From Sphingobium sp. SYK-6 (GTDB taxonomy: Bacteria > Pseudomonadota > Alphaproteobacteria > Sphingomonadales > Sphingomonadaceae): DNA of 64,000 bases. Position 1 is the first letter of the stretch. The number at the start of each line of letters is the position of its first letter. This document shows positions 32,508 through 43,700 of this stretch, piece by piece. The DNA lies in the NCBI RefSeq assembly GCF_000283515.1, contig NC_015976.1:2388501-2452500 (forward strand), read 5' to 3'. The position numbers were made by a program, and so were the translations under genes. Below the pieces are notes generated by a model. The model made no database searches and had not been told where the DNA came from. It was given only the letters and a program-made list of their open reading frames with translations.

Positions 32508-33248
32508 TCACCCCTTCTGCGCGCGGACGAGGTCCAGCACGGACTGGGCATGCTCATGGCGGCAGATCAGCAGGTCGGGCAGATAGACGTCGCGCTGATT
32601 GTAGATGAGCGGTGATCCATCGATCCGGGAACAATGGAGCCCATGGGCCAGCGCAACCGCGGCAGGGGCGCAGCTGTCCCACTCATATTGCCCGCCCGAA
32701 TGCAGGTAGATGTCCGCCTCGCCGCGCACCACGGCCATGGCCTTCGCACCGGCCGATCCCATGGGCACCAGCTGCGCGCCGAGCGCGCTGGCGACTGTGA
32801 CCGCTTCCGCAGCGGGACGGGTCCGGCTGACCAGCATGCGCAGGGTCTCGGGCGGCGGCGGCACTGGCGCGGGCCGGTCCGTGCGCAGGATTTCGCCCAG
32901 GCCGGGCAGCGCGACGGCGCCGATGACGGGCTGCCCGTCAATGGCCAGCGCGACATGAACCGCCCAATCGGTCCGCTCTTCGCCATATTCGCGCGTGCCG
33001 TCGACCGGGTCGATGATCCACACGCGGGATTTCTCCAGGCGCTCCGGCGTATCCTTCGCTTCTTCGGACAGCAGGCCATCATCGGGCCGCTGCGCGCGGA
33101 TGGCATGGCAGAGGAACGCGTTGGCGGTCTGGTCACCGGCCTTGCCGAGCGCCTTGCCCTCGAACAGGCCGGAAGCGCGCACCTCCAGCAGCAGCCGGCC
33201 CGCGACTTCGGCGAGCTGTGCCGCCAGTGCCGCGTCGCTCAATGCCAT
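32508..33248 (-). CDS. cysQ: 3'(2'),5'-bisphosphate nucleotidase CysQ
   Basis: A 246-residue inositol-monophosphatase-family enzyme that hydrolyses PAP or PAPS, keeping sulfate assimilation from being inhibited. Metal motifs are visible: [18 protein letters not shown] and [12 protein letters not shown]. It overlaps the end of cysNC by 10 bases and is the last gene of a leftward cysD-cysNC-cysQ operon. Confidence 0.85.
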   Translation of the reverse strand: MALSDAALAAQLAEVAGRLLLEVRASGLFEGKALGKAGDQTANAFLCHAIRAQRPDDGLLSEEAKDTPERLEKSRVWIIDPVDGTREYGEERTDWAVHVALAIDGQPVIGAVALPGLGEILRTDRPAPVPPPPETLRMLVSRTRPAAEAVTVASALGAQLVPMGSAGAKAMAVVRGEADIYLHSGGQYEWDSCAPAAVALAHGLHCSRIDGSPLIYNQRDVYLPDLLICRHEHAQSVLDLVRAQKG

Positions 33249-35146
33249 CCGAGCAGCCTTTCGATGATCTCGTCGGCGGCCTGCTCGGGCGTGATCGCGG
33301 TCGTGTCGATGCGTATCTCAGCCGCCTCGGGCGCTTCATAGGGGCTGTCGATCCCGGTGAAGTTCTTGAGCTCACCGGCGCGCGCCTTGCGATAAAGGCC
33401 CTTCACGTCCCGTCGCTCGGCCTCGGCCAGCGGCGTGTCGATGAAGATTTCGAGGAACTCGCCTTCCGGGATCATCGCCCGCACCATTTCCCGCTCCGCG
33501 CGGAACGGGGAGATGAAGGCCGTGATCACGATCAACCCGGCATCGGTCATGAGCTTCGCAACCTCACCGACCCGGCGGATATTCTCGATCCGGTCCGCTT
33601 CGGTAAAGCCAAGGTCCTTGTTGAGCCCATGGCGCACATTGTCGCCGTCGAGCAGGAAGGTATGCCGGTTCATCCGGTGCAGCTTCTTCTCGACGAGGTT
33701 CGCGATGGTCGATTTGCCCGAGCCGGAAAGACCGGTGAACCACAGCACGGCCGGCTTCTGGTTCTTGAGGCCGGCATGCATCTCCCGCGTGATGTCCACG
33801 GCCTGCCAGTGGACATTCTGGGCACGGCGCAGGGAGAAATGCAGCATGCCCGCCGCGACCGTCGCATTGCTGATCTTGTCGACGAGGATGAAACCGCCCA
33901 GCGTCCGGTTCTCGGCATAGGGCTCAAACACGACCGGCCTGTCGGTCGCCAGTTCCGCGACGCCAATGGCATTGAGATCGAGCGTCTTGGCCGCCAGATG
34001 CTCCATCGTGTTGACGTTGATCTCATATTTGGGCGCCTGCACCGTCGCGGACACCATCTGCGTGCCGAGCTTGAGCCAGTAGGCTCGGCCCGGCTTGAGT
34101 GCCTCGTCCGCCATCCAGACGATCGTCGCCTCGAACTGGTCTGCGACCTGCGACGGATTGTCCGCGGCCGCGATGACATCGCCCCGCGAGCAGTCGATCT
34201 CGTCGGCCAGGCACAGCGTGACGGACTGGCCGGCAACGGCCTCGTCCAGATCGCCATCCAGCGTCACGATGCGGCTCACGCTGCTCGTCTTGCCGGAGGG
34301 CAGCACGCGGATCGCATCGCCCGGCTTCACAGTCCCGCTCGCGATCAGCCCGGAGAAACCCCGGAAATCGAGATTGGGGCGATTGACCCACTGCACGGGC
34401 AACCGCAGCGGCTTTGCCTGATCGGCGCTGTTGTCCACCTCCACGCTTTCGAGATGGTCCATCAGCGGCGACCCCGCATACCACGGGGTATTCGGCGAGA
34501 GGGTGGTGATGTTGTCGCCCCGGAAACCCGAGATCGGGATGGCGACGAAATCGGTGATGCCGATCGATCCGGCGAAATCGCGATACTCGCTGACGATCGT
34601 CTCGAAGATATCCCGGCCGTAGCCCACCAGGTCCATCTTGTTCACCGCCAGCACGATGTGGCGGATGCCGACCAGATTGGCGAGATAACTGTGCCGCCGC
34701 GTCTGCGTCAGCACGCCCTTGCGCGCATCGATGAGGATGACTGCGAGATCGGCGGTCGACGCGCCGGTCACCATGTTGCGGGTATATTGTTCGTGGCCGG
34801 GCGTGTCCGCGACGATGAACTTGCGCTTTTCCGTCGTGAAGAAGCGATAGGCGACATCGATGGTGATGCCCTGCTCGCGCTCGGCCGCCAGCCCGTCCAC
34901 CAGCAGCGCGAAGTCGATTTCCTCGCCTTGCGTGCCGACCCGCTTGCTGTCCGCTTCCAGCGCGGCAAGCTGATCCTCGAAGATCATCTTGCTGTCGTAG
35001 AGAAGGCGCCCGATCAGCGTGGATTTGCCGTCGTCCACGCTGCCGCAGGTGATGAAGCGCAGCAGGCTCTTGTGCTGATGCTGGCTGAGATAGGCGTCGA
35101 TGTCCTGCGCAATGAGTGCATCGGTCTTGTAGATGGGGTCCGTCAT
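33239..35146 (-). CDS. cysNC: Bifunctional sulfate adenylyltransferase large subunit / APS kinase
   Basis: A 635-residue fusion. Residues about 25-440 are CysN, a GTPase with P-loop [16 protein letters not shown] and NKMD, which drives ATP-sulfurylase with CysD. Residues about 450-630 are CysC, the APS kinase, with P-loop GLSGSGKST and the DGDNVRHGL motif, producing PAPS. Fusion of the two is common in alphaproteobacteria. It is coupled to cysD by a TGATG junction. Confidence 0.92.
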   Translation of the reverse strand: MTDPIYKTDALIAQDIDAYLSQHQHKSLLRFITCGSVDDGKSTLIGRLLYDSKMIFEDQLAALEADSKRVGTQGEEIDFALLVDGLAAEREQGITIDVAYRFFTTEKRKFIVADTPGHEQYTRNMVTGASTADLAVILIDARKGVLTQTRRHSYLANLVGIRHIVLAVNKMDLVGYGRDIFETIVSEYRDFAGSIGITDFVAIPISGFRGDNITTLSPNTPWYAGSPLMDHLESVEVDNSADQAKPLRLPVQWVNRPNLDFRGFSGLIASGTVKPGDAIRVLPSGKTSSVSRIVTLDGDLDEAVAGQSVTLCLADEIDCSRGDVIAAADNPSQVADQFEATIVWMADEALKPGRAYWLKLGTQMVSATVQAPKYEINVNTMEHLAAKTLDLNAIGVAELATDRPVVFEPYAENRTLGGFILVDKISNATVAAGMLHFSLRRAQNVHWQAVDITREMHAGLKNQKPAVLWFTGLSGSGKSTIANLVEKKLHRMNRHTFLLDGDNVRHGLNKDLGFTEADRIENIRRVGEVAKLMTDAGLIVITAFISPFRAEREMVRAMIPEGEFLEIFIDTPLAEAERRDVKGLYRKARAGELKNFTGIDSPYEAPEAAEIRIDTTAITPEQAADEIIERLLGWH

Positions 35147-36051
35147 CAGAAGTACCCCTCCTGCTTCTTCTTTTCCATGCTGGCGTCACCACCGTCCTTG
35201 TCGATCACGCGGCCCTGCCGTTCGCTTGTCGTGGTGAGCAGCATTTCCTGAATGACTTCGCTCAGCGTCGCCGCTTCGCTCTCCACCGCGCCCGTGAGCG
35301 GATAGCAGCCGAGTGTCCGGAAACGGATGGAGCGCATGACCGGCGTTTCGCCGTCCCGCAGCGGAAAGCGCTCGTCATCGACCATCAGCAGCAGGCCATC
35401 GCGCTCCACGGTCGGGCGCGGCGCGGCGAAATAGAGCGGGACGATCGGAATGCGGTTGAGCTGGATATACTGCCAGATGTCCAGTTCGGTCCAGTTGCTG
35501 ATCGGGAAGACCCGGATGCTCTCGCCCTTTGCTTTGCGGGCATTGTAGAGGTTCCACAGTTCGGGCCGCTGGTTCTTGGGGTCCCAGCCATGGCTGGCCG
35601 TGCGGAAGGAGAAGATGCGTTCCTTGGCGCGGCTCTTCTCCTCGTCACGCCGCGCGCCGCCGAAGGCCACGTCGAACCCGTGGAGATTGAGCGCCTGCTT
35701 CAGACCTTCCGTCTTCCACATATCGGTGTGCAGCGGACCATGGTCGAAGGGATTGATGCCCCGCTCCTTCGCCTCCGGATTCTGGTAGACGAGCAGCTCC
35801 ATCCCGCTCTCCTTCGCCATCCGGTCGCGCAGTTCGTACATGGCCTGGAACTTCCAGGTCGTATCGACATGCAGCAGCGGAAAGGGCGGCGGCGAGGGAT
35901 AGAAGGCCTTGCGGGCGAGATGGAGCATCACGGCCGAATCCTTGCCCACCGAGTAGAGCATGACGGGCCGCTCCGCCTCGGCGACCACTTCGCGCATGAT
36001 GTGAATGCTCTCCGCTTCGAGCCGTTCGAGGTGCGTGAGTTTCCGGGTCAT
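35146..36051 (-). CDS. cysD: Sulfate adenylyltransferase small subunit CysD
   Basis: A 301-residue PP-loop ATP pyrophosphatase. The ATP-binding [12 protein letters not shown] and the family motifs [28 protein letters not shown] and [12 protein letters not shown] are present. With CysN it makes adenosine phosphosulfate from ATP and sulfate. The C-terminus ([22 protein letters not shown]) is typical. It is the first gene of the operon; the 159 bases upstream to topA show no obvious riboswitch. Confidence 0.93.
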   Translation of the reverse strand: MTRKLTHLERLEAESIHIMREVVAEAERPVMLYSVGKDSAVMLHLARKAFYPSPPPFPLLHVDTTWKFQAMYELRDRMAKESGMELLVYQNPEAKERGINPFDHGPLHTDMWKTEGLKQALNLHGFDVAFGGARRDEEKSRAKERIFSFRTASHGWDPKNQRPELWNLYNARKAKGESIRVFPISNWTELDIWQYIQLNRIPIVPLYFAAPRPTVERDGLLLMVDDERFPLRDGETPVMRSIRFRTLGCYPLTGAVESEAATLSEVIQEMLLTTTSERQGRVIDKDGGDASMEKKKQEGYF

Positions 36052-36210
36052 TCAGCATCCTGCATCAAGGAGTGGAGATTCGGGGCGCCTCATGGGCGAG
36101 GCAGTGCTATCCCAGACCCTACCGCAAGGCAGCATGCTTTTCCTGTATCAGGAAACAATTTGTCTATCGCACCTGGCTTCAGGCCGATCGCGGAGGGCGA
36201 AGTCCGGCGA

Positions 36211-38814
36211 TCATTCCGCGGCGGCCGGGGCCTTGCTCTTGGCTTTGGACGGTGCCTTTCCCTTCACTGTCGTTTTCTTCGCGGCGCCTGACTTGCCGGC
36301 GCTGGACTTCGCCTTGCCCTTGCGCTTCCCGGCAGGCGCCTTGGCCGCGCGCTCGTCGATCAGCTGTGCGGCTTCCTCCAGCGTCAGCGCATCGGGCGCG
36401 ACTGTCTTCGGCAGCGTCGCATTGGTGGTGCCGTCGGTCACATAAGGGCCATAGCGTCCCTCCATGAGCCGAATCTCCGCTTCCGTGCGCGGATGCGCGC
36501 CGAGTATCTTGAGCGGCTCGGCCGCCTTGCGGGCGCCGCCCCGGTTCGCTGCATCGGCCAGCTTGGCGACGGCGGCGTTCATACCGGTCTCGAAGATCTC
36601 GGCCGTGGAGGCGAGCCGCGCATATTTGCCGTCATGTGCAAGATAAGGGCCATAGCGTCCGAGGCTCGCCGTGATCGGCTTGCCGGTCTCGGGATGATCG
36701 CCAATGGTGCGTGGCAGCGAAAGCAGTCTGGTCGCCCAGTCCAGCGTCAGTTCGCCATTGGGCAGATCCTTGGGAATGGACGCGCGCTTTGCCTCCTTGC
36801 CGCTTCCCATCTCGACATAGGGGCCGAAGCGTCCTGACTTGCGCAGGATCGGCTCGCCGGTTTCCGGATGCGTGCCGAGCTCCTCATTGCCCCCGGCTGC
36901 ATCGCCATCGGCGCCACCGGGCTGTCCGAATTTGCGGGTGTAGCGGCATTCGGGATAGTTGGAGCAGGCAATGAACGCTCCATAGCGCCCGCCCCTCAGT
37001 GACAGCCGGCCGTCGTGGCAGAGCGGGCAGAGCCGCGGATCGCTGCCATCGCCTTTGTCCGGGAACAGCATGGGCGCCAGATATTCGTCCAGCGCGGCCG
37101 TGATCTCGCTCGGCTTCTGCTCCATGATCTCGGCGGTCTTGGGCTTGAAATCCCGCCAGAAGGCTTCGAGCACCTGCTGCCACTGCGCGCGGCCACCGGA
37201 AATCTCGTCCAGTTCCTCTTCAAGGCCCGCCGTGAAATCGTAGGACACATAACGCTCGAAGAAACGCTCGAGGAATGCCGTCACCAGCCGACCGCTCTCC
37301 TCCGCGAAGAACCGGTTCTTCTCGATGCGCACATAGTCGCGGTCCTTGAGCGTCTGGATGGTCGAGGCATAAGTCGAGGGGCGACCGATCCCCAGTTCCT
37401 CCAGCCGCTTGACGAGGCTCGCCTCGCTGTAGCGCGGTGGCGGCTGCGTGAAATGCTGGTCGGCGCGCACGTCCTTCTTGGCCGGCTGATCCCCCGCCTT
37501 GAGCGCGGGCAGCAGCCTGCTTTCCTCATCCTCTCCATCCCCAGCACCCTGCCGGCCGACAGGATCGTCCCGGCCCTCTTCGTAGAGTGCCAGAAAACCC
37601 GGAAAGAGCACCACCTGTCCGGTGGCGCGCAGGACATGCTGGCCAGTGCCGTCCGTCAGTTCGACGGCGGTGCGCTCCAGTCGCGCGGACGCCATCTGGC
37701 TTGCCAGCGCACGCTTGAAGATGAGGTCGTAAAGCTTGGCATGGACACCCGAGCCAGCGCTTTCCCGACTGAAGTCGGTGGGCCGGATCGCTTCGTGCGC
37801 TTCCTGGGCGTTCTTGGCCTTGGTCTGGTAGTGGCGGGGCTTGTCCGGCAGATAGCCACCATCATAGCGCTTCGCGATGGCATTGCGCGCGGCGGAAATG
37901 GCGCTTTCGTCCATCTGCACGCCATCGGTCCGCATATAGGTGATCGCGCCGTCCTCGTAGAGCTGCTGAGCTACGCGCATCGTCTCGCTGGCCGAGAGGC
38001 CAAGCTTGCGCGCGGCTTCCTGCTGCAATGTCGAGGTGGTGAAAGGCGGCGGCGGATTGCGCGTTGCGGGCTTGGTCTCGACAGAGGAAACCGTGAAGCG
38101 CCCGGCCTCCACATCGGCCTTGGCTGCAAGCGCGTCGCCTTCCTTGCCAATGCTCAGCCGGTCGAGCTTCTCGCCGCGCCAACGCACGAGCCGCGCATCG
38201 AATCGCTGCCCGCCCTGCTCCAGAAGCGCCGTGACGGACCAGTATTCCTGCGAGACGAACGCCTCGATCTCCCGCTCGCGTTCCACGATCAGCCGCAGCG
38301 CCACGGATTGCACGCGCCCGGCGGACTTGGCGCCCGGCAGCTTGCGCCAGAGCACCGGCGAAAGCGTGAAACCCACGAGATAGTCCAGCGCACGCCGCGC
38401 GCGATAGGCGTCGATCAGGTCGTCGTCGAGCGCGCGCGGATGCTTCATCGCCTCCGTTATCGTCGCCTTGGTGATCGCGTTGAAGGTCACGCGCTCCACC
38501 CGCTCGGGCAGGGCCTTCTTGGCGCGCAGGACTTCCTGCACGTGCCAGCTTATCGCCTCGCCCTCGCGGTCAGGGTCAGTCGCCAGGATGAGTTCGTCGG
38601 CCTTCTTCGCCTCGTCCGTGATGGCCTTGAGCTGTCGCGCCTTGTCGCCATAATTTTCCCAAGCCATGGCAAAGCCATGCTCCGGATCGACTGACCCGTC
38701 CTTGGGCGGCAGGTCGCGCACATGGCCATATGAAGCCAGGACGCGATAATCCCCGCCGAGATACTTCTCGATGGTCTTGGCCTTGGCCGGCGATTCGACG
38801 ATGACGAGCTTCAT
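36211..38814 (-). CDS. topA: DNA topoisomerase I
   Basis: An 867-residue type IA topoisomerase that relaxes negative supercoils. The Toprim domain opens with KLVIVESPAKAKTIEKYLG and has LATDPDREGEAISWH. The active-site tyrosine is Tyr293 in AITYMRTDGV. A single CxxC zinc module (CPLCHDG...CSNYPEC) follows, then several C-terminal glycine-rich repeats (GRFGPYVEMG; GRYGPYLAHD). The end is a Lys/Ala-rich basic tail of about 40 residues. Lies downstream of dprA and plsY on the same strand. Confidence 0.95.
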   Translation of the reverse strand: MKLVIVESPAKAKTIEKYLGGDYRVLASYGHVRDLPPKDGSVDPEHGFAMAWENYGDKARQLKAITDEAKKADELILATDPDREGEAISWHVQEVLRAKKALPERVERVTFNAITKATITEAMKHPRALDDDLIDAYRARRALDYLVGFTLSPVLWRKLPGAKSAGRVQSVALRLIVEREREIEAFVSQEYWSVTALLEQGGQRFDARLVRWRGEKLDRLSIGKEGDALAAKADVEAGRFTVSSVETKPATRNPPPPFTTSTLQQEAARKLGLSASETMRVAQQLYEDGAITYMRTDGVQMDESAISAARNAIAKRYDGGYLPDKPRHYQTKAKNAQEAHEAIRPTDFSRESAGSGVHAKLYDLIFKRALASQMASARLERTAVELTDGTGQHVLRATGQVVLFPGFLALYEEGRDDPVGRQGAGDGEDEESRLLPALKAGDQPAKKDVRADQHFTQPPPRYSEASLVKRLEELGIGRPSTYASTIQTLKDRDYVRIEKNRFFAEESGRLVTAFLERFFERYVSYDFTAGLEEELDEISGGRAQWQQVLEAFWRDFKPKTAEIMEQKPSEITAALDEYLAPMLFPDKGDGSDPRLCPLCHDGRLSLRGGRYGAFIACSNYPECRYTRKFGQPGGADGDAAGGNEELGTHPETGEPILRKSGRFGPYVEMGSGKEAKRASIPKDLPNGELTLDWATRLLSLPRTIGDHPETGKPITASLGRYGPYLAHDGKYARLASTAEIFETGMNAAVAKLADAANRGGARKAAEPLKILGAHPRTEAEIRLMEGRYGPYVTDGTTNATLPKTVAPDALTLEEAAQLIDERAAKAPAGKRKGKAKSSAGKSGAAKKTTVKGKAPSKAKSKAPAAAE

Positions 38815-38923
38815 GATGCTCCGCTAGCTTTTCTTGCGTGTACGCGCGAGAGTGGGAAGCAGGCTGCCTCCTCGTCAAGCCCCGCGCATGAAGATTGGAG
38901 AATAGGTAGGATCAGGCGGGCCA

Positions 38924-40012
38924 TCATGCGAGACTGACGCGCCCGCCCGCATGGCGCTGGAGGCGTCCGGCAATCTCCAGTTCCAGAAGCGCCGTCTGGA
39001 CAAGCGCGGGCGCAAGCCCCGTCTGGCGGATCAGTTCGTCGACAGCCACAGGGCTCATGCTGAGCAGTTCCACGACGCGGGAGCGCTCCGGTTCGGACAG
39101 ATCGGTCGATGGAGGGCTATGGAAGCTCCGGCGCCCCGAGCGCAGCGCCAGCGGATCGATGGCGCCGATCGCCTCGATAATGTCCTGCGCGTTCTGGACC
39201 AGCGTCGCCCCCTCGCGGATGAGGCTGTTGCAACCCTGCGCGCGCGGATCGGCCGGAAAGCCGGGGACGGCCATGACTTCCCGCCCCTCCTCGCCTGCGA
39301 GCCGCGCCGTCAGCAGCGAGCCGGAGCGCGGCGCGGCCTCCACGACAGCGGTGCCCGCGCTCATCCAGGCGATGATGCGGTTGCGCGCCGGGAAATGCCG
39401 CGCGAGCGGTTCGGCGCCGGGCGGCAATTCCGTGATCAACAGCCCTTCGCGCGCGATGCGGTCCTGCAGATCGGCATTCTCGGGCGGGAAAGCGACATCG
39501 ATACCCGCGCCGATGACGGCAACCGTGCGCGATGGTCCGGCCCCCATATGGGCCGCCGTATCGATGCCCCGGGCAAGGCCGGACACGACCGTGATGCCCG
39601 CCGCCGCCAGTGCATGCGCCAGCTCCCGCGCAAACCGGGTCGCCGCCGCCGATGCATTGCGCGCGCCGACCAGCGCGACGGTGCGCTGTCGGGCAAGCGC
39701 CGTGTCCCCGCGCAGGATGAGCGCCGGAGGACTGCCGCCCGCGTCGCCAAGGAGTGGCGGATAATCCCGATCCCCCAGGAAGCAATAACGTGCTTCGTTG
39801 CGGACCACCCGCGCGATCTCCGCTTCAAGCGCCCGCGCGTCCGCCGGCCGGAACGAGCGCCCGCCACCGCGTGCGGCCAGTTCAGGCAGGGCCTCGAGGG
39901 CCCGCCCCGCGCTGCCGAAGCGCGCCATGAGCTGCCGGTAGGCGACCGGCCCGACATAAGGCGTACGGACGAGGCGAAGCTTGTCGAACTGGTCGTCGGT
40001 CAGTGTGCTCAT
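38924..40012 (-). CDS. dprA: DNA processing protein DprA
   Basis: A 362-residue DprA/Smf protein that loads RecA onto incoming single strands during transformation. A small N-terminal helical domain (TPYVGPVAYRQLMARFGSAG) precedes the Rossmann core (VALVGARNASAAATRFAREL; VVSGLARGIDTAAH; AAPRSGSLLTARLA). A C-terminal winged-helix-like region (LLSMSPVAVDELIRQTGL) follows. ATG 40012 overlaps the plsY stop; longer upstream frames lie inside plsY and are not credible. Confidence 0.92.
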   Translation of the reverse strand: MSTLTDDQFDKLRLVRTPYVGPVAYRQLMARFGSAGRALEALPELAARGGGRSFRPADARALEAEIARVVRNEARYCFLGDRDYPPLLGDAGGSPPALILRGDTALARQRTVALVGARNASAAATRFARELAHALAAAGITVVSGLARGIDTAAHMGAGPSRTVAVIGAGIDVAFPPENADLQDRIAREGLLITELPPGAEPLARHFPARNRIIAWMSAGTAVVEAAPRSGSLLTARLAGEEGREVMAVPGFPADPRAQGCNSLIREGATLVQNAQDIIEAIGAIDPLALRSGRRSFHSPPSTDLSEPERSRVVELLSMSPVAVDELIRQTGLAPALVQTALLELEIAGRLQRHAGGRVSLA

Positions 40013-40596
40013 ATCTTGGGGGAGGCGCCTACGCGCGGTTCGACGCCGCGTATCAGCCGCGCGATATTGGAGCGATGGCGCCACAGCACCAGCGCCGCCA
40101 TGGCGCCGAACGCCGGCATGAGCCCGACAAGGCCCAAAGCGAACGCCGCCACTGGCGTGCAGAGCGCCGCGCTGATCCCGCCGACCGAACTGATCCGGGA
40201 GAGCGCCAGTGCGACCAGCCAGACCAGAGCGAAGACGAGACCGACGAGCCACGAGAGGGCAAGGCTGACGCCCAGCATCGTGGCAACGCCCTTCCCGCCT
40301 CGAAAACCGAGCCACACGGGATAACAATGGCCGATCAGGGCGAGCACGCCCGCGATGGGGCCTCCGCCCTCAGCGCCCAATTGCGTTCCGGCCCAGACTG
40401 CCAGCGCGCCCTTGGCGCCATCGAGCAGCAGCGTCGTTGCCGCCAGGCCCTTCCGGCCGGTGCGCAGCACATTGGTCGCGCCGATATTGCCGGAGCCGAT
40501 CGCGCGAAGATCCCCGGCTCCAGCGAGGCGGGTGAGGATGATCCCGAACGGGATGGACCCGATAAGATATCCCAGGGCAGCAATCAGTGCCGCCAT
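40009..40596 (-). CDS. plsY: Acyl-phosphate:glycerol-3-phosphate acyltransferase PlsY
   Basis: A 195-residue inner-membrane enzyme with several membrane segments. It transfers an acyl group from acyl-phosphate to glycerol-3-phosphate, the first step of phospholipid synthesis. The three family motifs are visible: GYLIGSIPFG, SGNIGATNVLRTGRKG and GHCYPVWLGFRGGKGVATMLG. ATG 40596 has GGAG 6 bases upstream. Overlaps dprA in ATGA. The interval to the divergent amidohydrolase gene is 166 bases. Confidence 0.92.
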   Translation of the reverse strand: MAALIAALGYLIGSIPFGIILTRLAGAGDLRAIGSGNIGATNVLRTGRKGLAATTLLLDGAKGALAVWAGTQLGAEGGGPIAGVLALIGHCYPVWLGFRGGKGVATMLGVSLALSWLVGLVFALVWLVALALSRISSVGGISAALCTPVAAFALGLVGLMPAFGAMAALVLWRHRSNIARLIRGVEPRVGASPKI

Positions 40597-40762
40597 CTGC
40601 CACTCCGTCAAACCAGCCCCTCCCTCGTGGATGCGGGCTCTTGTTGCGCGGCACGGCAGACAGTTGCAAGCGGCGAGTGAATTCTCCCCGTTGGCGAAGC
40701 ATTTGACGGGTGCCCGGCTTCCCTGCACAAGACGCGCAACAATCAGGTTCAGGGGTTCCGGC

Positions 40763-43700
40763 ATGAATTATTCCGTGACGGCGGTCATCGCGGCCGCACT
40801 TGCGTTGAGCATCGGGCAAGCACAGGCGGCGGACGAGAAGAAAGACAACGAGCCCGCCTGGGATGTGAACGCCCCGCCGGGTCTCAAGACCCGCGAGGTC
40901 CGCATCACGGTGGACGAGGGCAGCTGGATGAACGTGGACGTCTCGCCGGACGGCAAGACGATCGCTTTCGATCTGCTGGGCGACATCTACACCATGCCTA
41001 TCGCGGGCGGCACGCCGAAGCGGATCGCCGAGGGACTGGCCTATGAGCACCAGCCGCGTTTCTCGCCGGACGGCAAGCGCATCGCCTTCACGTCCGATCG
41101 CGGCGGCGGCGACAATATCTGGATCATGAACGCCGACGGCAGCGACAAGAAGGCCCTCACCAGCGAGAGCTTCCGCCTGCTCAACCAGCCCAGCTGGAGT
41201 CCGGACGGCCGCTTCATCGTGGCGAAGAAGCATTTCACGACGCAGCGCTCGCTCGGGACCGGTGAGGTCTGGCTCTATCATGTCGCGGGCGGCGGCGGCG
41301 TGCCGCTGGTCAAGCGCGCCAACGAAGTGCTGCAAAAGGAACTGGGCGAACCCATTCCGGCCCCGGACGGCAAGAGCGTCTATTATGTGCGCAACGTCAC
41401 GCCCGGCAACATCTTCGAATATGCGCAGGATTCCGGGCGGAACATCTTCGATATCGAGCGCTACGATCTCTCGACAGGTGAGGTCAGCACCGCTGTGACG
41501 GGCCTGGGCGGCGCCGTCCGCCCCACCCCATCGCCCGATGGAAAATCCATCGCTTTCGTCCGCCGGGTCGATGGCGTCTCGACGCTCTGGCTGAAGCAGC
41601 TCGATACCGGCGCGGAGCGCAAGCTGTTCGGTCCGCTCGACCGCGACGTGCAGGAGACCTGGGCCGTGACCGGGCTCTATCCGAACATGGCCTGGACCCC
41701 GGACAGCCGCGCGATCGTCTTCTGGACCGGCGGGAAGCTCTGGCGGCTCGATACAGGCAGCGACAAGCCAGTCCTGATCCCCTTCCGGATCGATGACACG
41801 CGCGTGGTGATCGACGGGCCCCATCCCCAGATCGAGGTTTCGCCCGATCAGGTTCGCACGAAGATGCCGCGCTGGGCCAGCGTGTCGCCCGATGGACGGC
41901 AGCTGGTGTTCGAGACGCTGGGCAAGCTCTGGACCAAGCCCGTTTCGGGCAGCGCGGCCAGACGGCTCGTGCCGGGCGACGAGGCGGACATGCAGCTCTG
42001 GCCGAGCTGGTCGCGTGATGGCCGTTCCGTCGTCTTTGTGAGCTGGACAGATGAAGGCCTCGGCCACGTCCGCACGGTGCCTGCCACCGGCGGAAGCGCA
42101 CGCACGATCACCAGCATCGCCGGCCATTACGCCAAGCCCCGTTTTTCTCCCGATGGCAAGACGATCGTCTTCGAAAAGCGCGGCAGCGAAGGCCTCACGT
42201 CCACGCGCGGGACTGACGAGCCCGGCGTCTGGCGCGTCGCGGCGAGCGGCGGCGCGCCCGGTCTCGTCGCATCCGGTGTCGGCGATCCCCAGTTCGGTGC
42301 CGAGAATGACAGGCTGTTCATGGTGGGTTCCGAGAGCGGCAAGCGGCAGCTCATCAGTGCCGGCCTGGATGGCACCGCGCGCCGGACCCATGCCACGGGC
42401 GCCATGGTCACCGAATTCGAGGTTTCGCCGGACGGCCGACATGTCGCTTTCCGCCAGAATTACCAGGCGTTCGTCATGCCGCTCATGCCCGGCACGCAGA
42501 ATGTGGATGTGGACAAGGAAGGCGGCCCCCTGCCCGTGACGCGGGTGAGCGCGGAAGGCGCGTCCTTCATCAACTGGTCGAACGACGGCGCCGCGCTGCA
42601 CTGGTCGCTTGGCCCGACATTGTACTCCGCGCAGACCGCCGCTCTCTTCGCGGCCGGCCCGACGGGCAAGGATGCCCCGAAATTCGCGCCGCCCCGTTCC
42701 GGCGTAGACCTCTCCATGACCGTACCGGCCGACAAGCCCAGCGGAACCGTCGCGCTGACCGGCGCCCGCATCCTCACCATGGCAGATGATGCGGGCGGCA
42801 TCATCGAGGATGGCACCATCGTGATCCGGGGGGACCGGATCGTGGCGGTCGGCCCGTGCGGGGATATCGCCATCCCCGCCGGCGCGACGCAGCTGGACAT
42901 GGCCGGAAAGACGATCATGCCCGGCTTCGTGGATGCCCATGCCCATGGCCCGCAGGGCGAGGACATGCTCATTCCGCAGCAGAACTGGTCATCCATCGCC
43001 AATCTGGCGATGGGCACCACGACGATCCACGATCCTTCGTCCAGTGCAGCCGACATCTTCGCGGCCGCCGAGATGCAGCGGGCAGGCATCATCCTCTCCC
43101 CCCGCATCTTCTCGACCGGCGAAGTCATCTATGGCGCGAAGGCACCGGGCGTCTATGCGGAGATCAACAAATATGAGGACGCGCTGGCCGATGTGCGCCG
43201 GCTCAAGGCGCAGGGCGCGCACAGCGTGAAGAACTACAACCAGCCGCGCCGCGATCAGCGACAGATGGTCGTCGCCGCTGCCCTGGCCGAAAATATGGAA
43301 GTGGTACCCGAGGGGGGCTCGCTGTTCACGATGGACATCTCGCTGGTGCAGGACGGCAACTCGACCGTCGAGCACAATGTCCCGCTCGAGACCTTCTACC
43401 AGGATGTCGTCAGCCTGTGGTCACAGAGCACGACGAACTACACGCCAACACTGGTCGTGACCTATGGCGGCCTCGCCGGTGACCCCTACTGGCGGGCCCA
43501 TACGGACGTATGGCGACATCCGATCCTCTCCAGCCATGCGCCGGCCGCGTTGCTCGCCGCGCAGAACAAGCGGCGGGAGCTGGCCCCGGAGGAAGCCTAT
43601 GTGGATGACGAGTCCGCGCGGGAAGCGAAGAAGCTTGCCGATCGCGGCATCCAGGTCTCCATTGGCGCGCATGGGCAGCAGACCGGCCTTGGTTCCCACT

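Noticed and set aside
36052..36210. SAM-type or other sulfur riboswitch ahead of cysD
   Set aside because: No conserved riboswitch core was recognisable in this interval.
37015..38694. 559-codon + strand frame across topA
   Set aside because: Shadow of the well-supported topA gene.
40370..42946. 858-codon reverse frame antisense to the amidohydrolase
   Set aside because: A high-GC shadow frame; it is low in hydrophobic order, and the + strand protein has clear domains.
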